Of a stretch of DNA of 14,168 nucleotides, positions 1 to 5,759 are shown piece after piece. Position numbers and translations under genes: made by a program. Within the stretch, counting starts at the first letter, position 1. Each line of letters starts with the position of its first letter. The stretch is from CAZMNF01 sp964567595. Its GTDB lineage: Bacteria; Bipolaricaulota; Bipolaricaulia; RBG-16-55-9. The notes below the pieces were generated by a model, which made no database searches, had not been told where the DNA came from, and worked only from the letters and a program-made list of their open reading frames with translations. The DNA lies in contig CAZMNF010000051.1 of the NCBI GenBank assembly GCA_964567595.1, positions 1 through 14,168 of the forward strand, written 5' to 3'.

Positions 1-25
1 TTGGAGGCGTTACCCCCTCGCTGAC

Positions 26-634
26 CTATGAAGCGCTCCCCGAATACGACGCCAAGAACGCATCCAGCGCCGCGCGCGTCTCGGTGAGCAGTCGATCCGG
101 GTCGCGGCCCGACACGGCCTCGAAGAGCACGCCATGGGAGAACGTGCTGATCAGGTAGAGGAAGGCGTCCTCGGGAACGCCGTGGGCCTGCAGCACCTCG
201 GCCGTCTCGCCCTTGAGGTTCTCGATCCAGCCCAGGTGGGAGTCGACAAACGCCTCAAGCGCCTTCTGCGGACGGGGCTCCGGCTCGCCCAACACCATGT
301 GGATGACGCGAAACAGCTCGGGTTTGGCGCGATAGTGCTCGATGAGCCGCTCGACGATGCCCTGGGCGATGGCCAGGGGGGTGCCATGGCCGGACGCGCC
401 GGCCAGGAGGCCGCGGAAGTACTCGTCGGAGAGGTTGGCGACCAGTTCCTCCAAGAGCGCTTCCTTGGAGGAAAAGTAGTAGTAGATCGTCCCCTTGCCG
501 AGCTGGGCCTCGCCGGCGATGGCCTCGATCGTCGCCGGGCGCAAGCCCTCGCGGGCGAAGACCTGCAGCGCGGCCTCCAGGATGCTCTGCTTGCGCTCGT
601 GGCGCTCTTGTTCGCGGCGCTCCGATACGCCCAT
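26..634 (-). CDS. TetR/AcrR-family transcriptional repressor
   Basis: The protein has 202 residues, the usual length of the family. A classic TetR DNA-binding domain fills residues 15-62: a helix (SILEAALQVFAREG), then the helix-turn-helix ATIEAIAGEAQLGKGTIYYYF at about 35-54, then SSKEALLEEL. The rest is a mostly helical ligand-binding/dimerisation domain whose ligand cannot be read. The start is the first ATG of the frame (634); no clear Shine-Dalgarno site precedes it. The gene is divergent from the hexaheme cytochrome at 851. The shared 216-base gap carries an array of inverted half-sites, so autorepression and control of the cytochrome are the simplest inference. The family is certain; the target and inducer are not. 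Confidence 0.93.
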   Translation of the reverse strand: MGVSERREQERHERKQSILEAALQVFAREGLRPATIEAIAGEAQLGKGTIYYYFSSKEALLEELVANLSDEYFRGLLAGASGHGTPLAIAQGIVERLIEHYRAKPELFRVIHMVLGEPEPRPQKALEAFVDSHLGWIENLKGETAEVLQAHGVPEDAFLYLISTFSHGVLFEAVSGRDPDRLLTETRAALDAFLASYSGSAS

Positions 635-698
635 GGGGGTGACCGCCCGTTCGAATTCCGACTGGTTCGTCAGTGTAGAGGCGGGGGTCGGTTTCGTC

Positions 699-794
699 CA
701 TGATGCAGATCACTTCATCGGATTATCTAGATCATGACGGGCGTCCGTTGTCAAGGCATGATCCATCTCAACCCCGGATCTGATGGACATCATG
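699..794. promoter_or_regulatory. Four alternating CATGAT/ATCATG half-sites, candidate TetR operator
   Basis: CATGAT at 699-704 and 757-762 alternates with its reverse complement ATCATG at 731-736 and 789-794. Start-to-start distances are 32, 26 and 32 bases. This gives two 38-bp inverted units (699-736 and 757-794), and the middle pair forms a perfect 7-bp inverted repeat, GATCATG/CATGATC (730-736 and 757-763). The last half-site overlaps the candidate -35 of the cytochrome promoter. Position and symmetry suit a dimeric repressor such as the neighbouring TetR protein. That it binds here is inference. Confidence 0.5.
722..754 (-). promoter_or_regulatory. Candidate promoter of the TetR gene
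   Basis: Read on the minus strand, a perfect TTGACA lies at 754-749. An AT-rich stretch follows with GATAAT at 727-722 and an overlapping TAGATA at 729-724. The spacers are 21 and 19 bases, longer than the ideal 17, so the -10 assignment is uncertain. The -35 sits between the two inner operator half-sites, where a bound repressor would block it. Confidence 0.3.
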
Positions 795-821
795 TCAATA
801 ACGGAGGCGTCCGTCTAGAAT
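792..821 (+). promoter_or_regulatory. Candidate promoter of the cytochrome gene
   Basis: ATGTCA (792-797) and TAGAAT (816-821) are separated by 18 bases and would start transcription near 828, about 23 bases before the ATG. The -10 matches consensus at 5 of 6 positions and the -35 at 4 of 6. The 9-mer GTCTAGAAT around this -10 recurs at the candidate promoter of the aldo/keto reductase (14048-14040, minus strand), which supports it as a real -10. The -35 overlaps the last ATCATG half-site. Confidence 0.45.
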
Positions 822-850
822 AGGCCGTAATCCTGGGAAAGGAGGTGACG

Positions 851-1402
851 ATGGTGAAACGCAAGAAGCTCGTCCTCGCAACGATGGCCCTGCTCGCGAT
901 CGCCGGTTTGACCATCGTCGCGATTGCGCAATCCCCGCCCCCCGTGCCGGATAACCATCCCGTGCCGGTGGACCCGAATCGCGATGCCGCAACCTGTTGG
1001 CAATGCCACCAGTCCATGGAGCAGCCGCCTCAGGAACAGACCTCGTTCTGCAACAGCTGCCACGTCAACTTGCACGTCCGGTTTGCCGCGAATCAACCCG
1101 TGGTGCAGCCCGCCCCGGACCCGCCGCACACGATCGACATGGATTGGACCTCCGGCGACTGCGCCGAGTGCCACCGGCAGCAACACAACGGCAGAAACGC
1201 CACTCACAGCATCACCGAAGGCAGGCAAGGCGGCCAGTTCTGCGCGACCTGCCACACCACCGGCGACGTGCCGCTCGACGGGGACGAACCGGCCAGCTTC
1301 TGCGCTCGCTGCCACAACCTCGGCGTCGTCGCCCAGCACCCGAGCGCCGCGGACACCGAGGGCCAGAACGCCGAGTTCTGCACCTCCTGCCACGAGAACT
1401 GA
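851..1402 (+). CDS. Exported hexaheme cytochrome c
   Basis: This 183-residue protein has an N-terminal signal: basic VKRKK, then a hydrophobic stretch at residues 8-26 ending AIA-Q, a good signal peptidase I site. The mature part carries six CxxCH heme-attachment motifs: CWQCH (49), CNSCH (67), CAECH (104), CATCH (131), CARCH (151) and CTSCH (177). There is no other cysteine. Exactly six further histidines are present (36, 75, 93, 112, 119, 163), enough to give every heme a second axial ligand. The ATG at 851 is chosen because AGGAGG (840-845) lies 5 bases upstream. The protein probably moves electrons at the outer face of the membrane. No catalytic domain is recognisable, and I cannot assign a named multiheme family. 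Apocytochrome export and a maturation system elsewhere are implied. Confidence 0.9.
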   Translation: MVKRKKLVLATMALLAIAGLTIVAIAQSPPPVPDNHPVPVDPNRDAATCWQCHQSMEQPPQEQTSFCNSCHVNLHVRFAANQPVVQPAPDPPHTIDMDWTSGDCAECHRQQHNGRNATHSITEGRQGGQFCATCHTTGDVPLDGDEPASFCARCHNLGVVAQHPSAADTEGQNAEFCTSCHEN

Positions 1403-1427
1403 GACGCAGCCCCGACCCGCTCCCGAC

Positions 1428-1457
1428 AACACGGCGGAGCCCCGGCTCCGCCGTGTT
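1428..1457 (+). terminator. Perfect GC-rich hairpin after the cytochrome gene
   Basis: AACACGGCGGAGC (1428-1440) pairs with GCTCCGCCGTGTT (1445-1457) in 13 consecutive base pairs around a 4-base loop, 25 bases past the cytochrome stop. No T-run follows directly, so termination may be weak or factor-assisted, or the hairpin may protect the 3' end of the message. It separates the cytochrome gene from the heme operon. Confidence 0.65.
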
Positions 1458-1523
1458 CGTCGTCGAAGCAGGGATTTTCAAATCGCGCTACGGACCCACC
1501 GAATGGGCCTGAGCCGGATCAAA

Positions 1524-1532
1524 TGTTAAGAT
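1524..1532 (+). promoter_or_regulatory. Candidate extended -10 promoter of the heme operon
   Basis: TGTTAAGAT is an extended -10 element (TGn followed by TAAGAT at 1527-1532). No good -35 stands 17 bases upstream, which is common for extended -10 promoters. Transcription would begin near 1539 and leave a leader of about 110 bases before hemA. A second, weaker -10-like TATTTT lies at 1567-1572. Confidence 0.3.
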
Positions 1533-1550
1533 GACCTTCGTCATTGTGCG

Positions 1551-1615
1551 GGTCGGCCTCCCGGCCTATTTTAGACCATAAGGTCGGAATTCAATTTTTT
1601 GGTCGAAACTCGACC
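1551..1615 (+). promoter_or_regulatory. hemA leader with competing small hairpins and a T-run
   Basis: Within 65 bases there are three GGTC (1551, 1582, 1601) and two GACC (1574, 1612) elements. GACC at 1574 can pair with GGTC at 1582 (loop ATAA), or with GGTC at 1551 around an inner GGCC/GGCC hairpin. GGTCGA (1601-1606) pairs perfectly with TCGACC (1610-1615). TTTTTT (1595-1600) lies between the hairpins. The stretch is AT-rich against a GC-rich background and lies just before the hemA ribosome-binding site. It could be an attenuator or a protein-binding leader, but the helices are short. No known riboswitch class is recognisable. Confidence 0.3.
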
Positions 1616-1634
1616 GCTCAGTCGAACCGAGGAA

Positions 1635-1639
1635 AGGAG
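1635..1639 (+). promoter_or_regulatory. Ribosome-binding site fixing the hemA start
   Basis: AGGAG lies 9 bases before the ATG at 1649. The reading frame stays open back to a GTG at 1544, but that would add 35 residues with no family similarity, and no SD site stands before it. The sequence from 1649 (IVSVEIDHKAAPLKLREQ) matches the true beginning of glutamyl-tRNA reductases. Confidence 0.8.
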
Positions 1640-1648
1640 CGAGCACGG

Positions 1649-3994
1649 ATGATCGTGAGCGTGGAGATCGACCACAAGGCCGCGCCACTGAAGTTGCGCG
1701 AGCAACTGAGCCTCGACGCCCATGACATCCCTGAAACGCTCGGCCAGCTCCTCCAAGGGCGCGGCCTCGCCACGATCCCCATTCTGCACCTGGGGTGCGA
1801 CGAGGACTGCGAGCGCTGTTCGCGCGCCCAGTTCGGCGAAGCGGCGATCCTCTCCACGTGCAACCGGACCGGCCTCTATGCGGTCGGCGGCTGTGCCGAA
1901 CCGCTGGCGCGCTTCCTCGCGGGCCAACAGGGATCGGTCCCGTCCCAGCTGCGCAGCCACCTGAACGTCTACGAGAATCGGGACGCGGTCCGGCATCTGT
2001 TCGCCACGGCCGCCGGCCTGGAGTCGCAAGTCTTGGGAGAGCCCCAGATCCTGGGCCAGATCCGCGACGCCTACGATCGGGCTCAGGACGCCGACGCGCT
2101 CGGGCCGCTGTTCGACACGTTCTTCCGGCGGGCGATCCGGGTGGGCAAGCGCGTCCGCACCGAGACCGAGCTGGGCCGCCACCCCGCGTCGCTCGGCTCG
2201 GTGGCCGTGGACCTCGCCGCGGGGATCCATCCCGACTTCGGCCAGGCCTCGGCGATGCTGTTGGGCACCGGCGAGATGGGCGAGCTCGTCGCGCGCCAGC
2301 TCCACAAAAACGGCATGTCCGACGTTCGGATCGCCAGTCGCTCTCGCGAGCGCGCCGCGGAGCTGGCCGCGGAGTTCGGCGGCCAGACCGCGGGCGCGGA
2401 CGAACTGTCGCGCTATCTCTCGAGCATCGACGTCCTGATCAGCGCCACCGCGCCGGGCAAGGACCACGTCGTCACCTCGGATCAGGTTGAGGCGGCCATG
2501 CGCGAGCGCCACGGCCGCCCGCTGCTGCTCATCGACCTGGCCGTGCCGCGCACGCTGGATCCCCAGATCCGCGACGTGCCGAACGCCCACATCCACGACC
2601 TGGACGACCTGAAGGCCGTCAAGGACGCCAGCCAGCAGAGGCGCGCGTCGGCCGTTCCCGACGCCGAGCGGATCGTCGAGGCCGAGACCGAGGCGTTCAT
2701 GAGCTGGCTGCGCCAGCGCCGGGCGATCCCGCTCATCAAGTCGCTGCGCCACCAAGCCGAGGAGATTCGCCAGCACGAGCTCGAGTGGGCCCGTTCCAAG
2801 CTCGGCCCGCTCAGCGAGGACCAGGAGGAGGCGCTGCAGGCGCTGACGCACCGCATGATGAACAAGTGGCTCCACACGCCGACGGTGCAGCTGAAGGCGC
2901 TGGCGGAGCGCTCCGAGACGTGCGAGCCGTTCACGGTCGCCCGGGAGCTCTTCGAGCTGGACGACGTCGACCACCCGCACTTCGACCCGTCGCTGCAGGC
3001 GGAGATGGCCGAGCTGAACGACGTCGACGGCCCGCCCCGGACGGACGCATCCACCGACGGTCGGCCGGATGCGCACGCCGACGGCGGCCCTGAGCGCGAG
3101 CTCGTGCTCGGCACGCGCGGCAGCACGCTCGCCCGGACGCAGACGAATCACGTCATCGCCGCGCTGCGCGCGCACCACCCGGGCCTCGCGCCCAAGACCG
3201 AGATCGTCAAGACTCGCGGCGATCAGGGCCAGGTCGGCGACGTGGGCGCGTTCGTCACCGAACTCCAACGGGCGCTCGGCGAGGGCGAGATCGACGTGGC
3301 CGTCCACAGCCACAAGGACCTCCCCACGGAGACGCCAGCGGATCTGAGCATCGTGGCCGTGCCCGAGCGGGCGGACCCGCGCGACGTGCTCATCACCCGC
3401 GACGGCGCAACGCTGGACGGCTTGCCCCCCGGCGCGACGGTCGGGACGGGCAGTCCGCGCCGGGCGGCCCAGTTGTTGGCGCGGCGCCCCGACGTGGCGA
3501 CGACGTTCATCCAGGGCAACGTCGACACCCGGCTGCAGAAACTGGAAGACGGGGTCGTCGACGCGATCGTGTTGGCGGCGGCCGGCTTGGCGCGCCTGGA
3601 TCGACTGGAGATCGTCAGCCAGTTCCTCGACCCGACGCAGGTGCTGCCCGCGCCCGCCCAGGGCGCGCTGGCTCTGGAGGCGCGCGCGGACGATGACGCC
3701 GTGCACGAGATCCTGGCGGCCATCGACGATCGGACGACGCACGCGGCGGTCGTGGCCGAACGGTCGTGCCTGGCCGCACTCGGCGGCGGATGCCGCATGC
3801 CGATTGCGGCGTACGGCCGAATTGCGCACGGGAAGCTGGTGCTGACGGGGCTGGTCGCCAGCCTCGACGGCCAGACGGTGCTGCGCGACGAGATCGAAGG
3901 CCATCCGGACCACGCGTCCCAGATCGGCTGGCACCTCGGCACGACGCTCTGGAACGCGGGCGCGGACGCGATCCTGAAGGAGGCCCTCCAATGA
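1649..3994 (+). CDS. hemA-hemC: Fused glutamyl-tRNA reductase / hydroxymethylbilane synthase (HemA-HemC)
   Basis: One 781-residue chain holds two enzymes of tetrapyrrole synthesis. Residues 1-455 are glutamyl-tRNA reductase, which makes glutamate-1-semialdehyde with NADPH. They show IDHKAAPLKLRE (7-18), the catalytic Cys71 in LSTCNRTGLY, GEPQILGQIRDAY (130-142), the Rossmann loop LLGTGEMGELVARQL (204-218) and a dimerisation region to about 455. Residues 456-482 are a polar linker. Residues 483-781 are hydroxymethylbilane synthase, which joins four porphobilinogens. They show TRGSTLARTQ (489-498), HSHKDLPTE (553-561, catalytic Asp557), GTGSPRRAAQL (599-609), GNVDTRLQKL (623-632) and the dipyrromethane-cofactor Cys715 in LGGGCRMPI. 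Both halves look complete. Two things are odd: about 20 extra residues before Cys71 carry a CX3CX2C motif (Cys50, 54, 57), and the usual Glu of CNRTE is Gly75. It is the first gene of the operon, and its stop overlaps the hemD start. Confidence 0.95.
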   Translation: MIVSVEIDHKAAPLKLREQLSLDAHDIPETLGQLLQGRGLATIPILHLGCDEDCERCSRAQFGEAAILSTCNRTGLYAVGGCAEPLARFLAGQQGSVPSQLRSHLNVYENRDAVRHLFATAAGLESQVLGEPQILGQIRDAYDRAQDADALGPLFDTFFRRAIRVGKRVRTETELGRHPASLGSVAVDLAAGIHPDFGQASAMLLGTGEMGELVARQLHKNGMSDVRIASRSRERAAELAAEFGGQTAGADELSRYLSSIDVLISATAPGKDHVVTSDQVEAAMRERHGRPLLLIDLAVPRTLDPQIRDVPNAHIHDLDDLKAVKDASQQRRASAVPDAERIVEAETEAFMSWLRQRRAIPLIKSLRHQAEEIRQHELEWARSKLGPLSEDQEEALQALTHRMMNKWLHTPTVQLKALAERSETCEPFTVARELFELDDVDHPHFDPSLQAEMAELNDVDGPPRTDASTDGRPDAHADGGPERELVLGTRGSTLARTQTNHVIAALRAHHPGLAPKTEIVKTRGDQGQVGDVGAFVTELQRALGEGEIDVAVHSHKDLPTETPADLSIVAVPERADPRDVLITRDGATLDGLPPGATVGTGSPRRAAQLLARRPDVATTFIQGNVDTRLQKLEDGVVDAIVLAAAGLARLDRLEIVSQFLDPTQVLPAPAQGALALEARADDDAVHEILAAIDDRTTHAAVVAERSCLAALGGGCRMPIAAYGRIAHGKLVLTGLVASLDGQTVLRDEIEGHPDHASQIGWHLGTTLWNAGADAILKEALQ

Positions 3995-4791
3995 CCCACC
4001 GGAGCCCCCTGGCGGGACGCCGAGTTTTGGTGACCCGCCCGCGCGAGCGGGCCGAGGCCTTCGCCCAACGGCTGGCCTCCCTGGGCGCTGAGCCCGTCAT
4101 ACGGCCGACGATCGCGCTCGTGCCGCCGGCCGACTGGGCCGAGATGGACGGAGCGCTGGAGCGCCTGTCGCGCTACGACTGGATCGTCTTCACGAGCCCG
4201 GCCGGCGTGCGGTTCACGCTCGAGCGCCTGGCGGCGCTCGGCCGTTCGAGCGCGGAGCTGAGCGACGCGCGGATCGCCGTCATCGGGCCGTCCACCGCCC
4301 GAGCGCTGCGGTCTCACGGCGTTGAGCCGGACTTCGTCCCGTCACGATTCATCGCCGACGCCATCTCCGACGAGCTCCCCAATGTTGCGGGGGCGTCGTT
4401 CCTGCTGCTGCGGGCCGACATCGCCCGCGAGGACCTGCGGCACCAGCTGGCCGAGCGCGGCGCTCAGGTCGAGGCGGTTACGGCCTACCGGACCGAGCAC
4501 CGCGCGCTGGGCGCGGACGAGATCGACGCGTTGTTCGACGGCGGCATCGACGTCGCCACGTTCACGAGCGGCTCCACGGCGCGGGCGTTCATCGAGGCGC
4601 TCGGCGCGGAGCGCTCGCGGTTGGACGGCGTGACCGTGGCGTGCATCGGTCCGATCACGGCCGAGGTCGTTCGGGAGCTGGGCGTCGACGTCGACATCGT
4701 GGCCGAGGTGCACACGATTGACGGTTTGACCGATGCGATCCTGCGGGAGGTGACCCCGAGTGCACGAGATCACGACCAGGCGCGCGTTTGA
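3991..4791 (+). CDS. hemD: Uroporphyrinogen-III synthase
   Basis: This 266-residue HemD cyclises hydroxymethylbilane with inversion of ring D. It has the two-lobed plan of the family: LAGRRVLVTRPRERAEAFAQ at 7-26, IVFTSPAGVRF at 65-75, IAVIGPSTARALRSHG at 95-110, LLLRADIAREDLRHQL at 138-153, VEAVTAYRTE at 160-169 (Tyr166 is the commonly conserved tyrosine), FTSGSTARAF at 191-200 and CIGPITAEVVRELG at 218-231. Sequence conservation in HemD is always low, so the call rests on these motifs together with position after hemC. The ATG overlaps the hemC stop (ATGA), with AAGGAGG at 3977-3983 seven bases upstream. Its 3' end overlaps hemB by 32 bases. Confidence 0.92.
   Translation: MTHRSPLAGRRVLVTRPRERAEAFAQRLASLGAEPVIRPTIALVPPADWAEMDGALERLSRYDWIVFTSPAGVRFTLERLAALGRSSAELSDARIAVIGPSTARALRSHGVEPDFVPSRFIADAISDELPNVAGASFLLLRADIAREDLRHQLAERGAQVEAVTAYRTEHRALGADEIDALFDGGIDVATFTSGSTARAFIEALGAERSRLDGVTVACIGPITAEVVRELGVDVDIVAEVHTIDGLTDAILREVTPSARDHDQARV
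4746..4753 (+). promoter_or_regulatory. Ribosome-binding site inside hemD fixing the GTG start of hemB
   Basis: GGAGGTGA lies inside the 3' end of hemD, with GGAGG 9 bases before the GTG at 4760. No ATG lies close by in frame, and the homology to HemB begins soon after, so the GTG start and the 32-base overlap are well supported. Confidence 0.75.
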
Positions 4792-5755
4792 GACGCGGCC
4801 GCGGCGCCTGCGCCGCCTGCCCGGCCTGCGCCGCCTGGCGCGCGAGACCGTACTTTCGCCGTCCGACTTGATCTATCCCGCCTTCGTCCAGGAGGGCGAG
4901 GGCGAGCCGATTCCGTCGATGCCGGGCCAGTCGCGCCTGTCGATCGACGACCTGGCCGGCGTCGCGGCCGAGCTTCTCGATTTGGGCATCCCGGCGATCC
5001 TGCTCTTCGGGTTGCCCGATCTCAAGGACGAGCAAGCTTCCTCCGCCATCGACGACGGCGGCATCGTCCAGCGGGCGATCCGCGAACTGAAGACGAAAGC
5101 CCCCGAGCTCGTCGTCATGACCGACGTCTGCGTCTGCGGCTACACGCCGCACGGCCATTGCGGCGTGCTCCGCGAGGATGGGGACGTCGACAACGACGCG
5201 TCCCTGGAGCTACTGGCCCGCATGGCCGTCTCGCACGCCGACGCCGGCGCCGACGTCGTCGCGCCCAGCGCCATGATGGACCACCAGGTCGAAGCCATCC
5301 GCGAGGCGCTCGACGCCGCCGATTTCCCCAACACCGCCATTATGAGCTACGCCGCCAAGTACGCCTCGGCGTTCTACGGCCCGTTCCGCGACGCGGCGGA
5401 ATCCTCGCCCACGGCCGGCGACCGGCGCGGCTATCAGATGGACCCGCCCAACGTCCGCGAGGCGGCGCGGGAGATCGAGCTGGACCTCGCCGAAGGGGCC
5501 GACCTGGTCATGGTCAAGCCGGCGCTGGCGTACCTCGACGTGATTCGCGCAGCCACCGAGGTCTCCAACGTGCCCGTTGCTGCCTACAACGTGAGCGGCG
5601 AGTACTCCATGATCAAAGCGAGCGCCGAGCGCGGCTGGATCGACGAGACGGCGGCGGTCCTGGAAGCGTTGACCGCGATGAAACGCGCCGGTTCGGACGT
5701 CATCCTGACCTACTTTGCCAAGGACGCCGCACGGGCGTTGCTCGAAAGGAGCTGA
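4760..5755 (+). CDS. hemB: Porphobilinogen synthase (delta-aminolevulinate dehydratase)
   Basis: This 331-residue cytosolic enzyme condenses two 5-aminolevulinate molecules to porphobilinogen. The cysteine-rich metal site DVCVCGYTPHGHCG (122-135; Cys124, Cys126, Cys134) marks the zinc-dependent class rather than the magnesium-only class, which has aspartates here. The two Schiff-base lysines are Lys200 in MSYAAKYASAFYGPFR and Lys253 in MVKPALAYLD. GYQMDPPN (224-231) and VAAYNVSGEYSMIK (273-286) are further family signatures. The N-terminal arm is arginine-rich, as usual for the octamer-forming arm. The gene starts with GTG inside hemD, which implies translational coupling. Length is normal and no key residue is missing. 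Confidence 0.97.
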   Translation: MHEITTRRAFETRPRRLRRLPGLRRLARETVLSPSDLIYPAFVQEGEGEPIPSMPGQSRLSIDDLAGVAAELLDLGIPAILLFGLPDLKDEQASSAIDDGGIVQRAIRELKTKAPELVVMTDVCVCGYTPHGHCGVLREDGDVDNDASLELLARMAVSHADAGADVVAPSAMMDHQVEAIREALDAADFPNTAIMSYAAKYASAFYGPFRDAAESSPTAGDRRGYQMDPPNVREAAREIELDLAEGADLVMVKPALAYLDVIRAATEVSNVPVAAYNVSGEYSMIKASAERGWIDETAAVLEALTAMKRAGSDVILTYFAKDAARALLERS

Positions 5756-5759
5756 CACG

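Noticed and set aside
134..703. 189-residue plus-strand open frame opposite the TetR gene
   Set aside because: The TetR helix-turn-helix on the minus strand is unmistakable; this frame is its shadow and has no SD site.
1544..1648. 35-residue N-terminal extension of HemA from a GTG at 1544
   Set aside because: It has no ribosome-binding site and no similarity to HemA, and it overlaps the likely leader hairpins. ATG 1649 has a good SD site.
1571..3991. 806-residue open frame antisense to the hemA-hemC fusion
   Set aside because: It mirrors the fused gene codon for codon, is a common by-product of GC-rich coding DNA, has no recognisable domain, and conflicts with clear HemA and HemC motifs on the plus strand.
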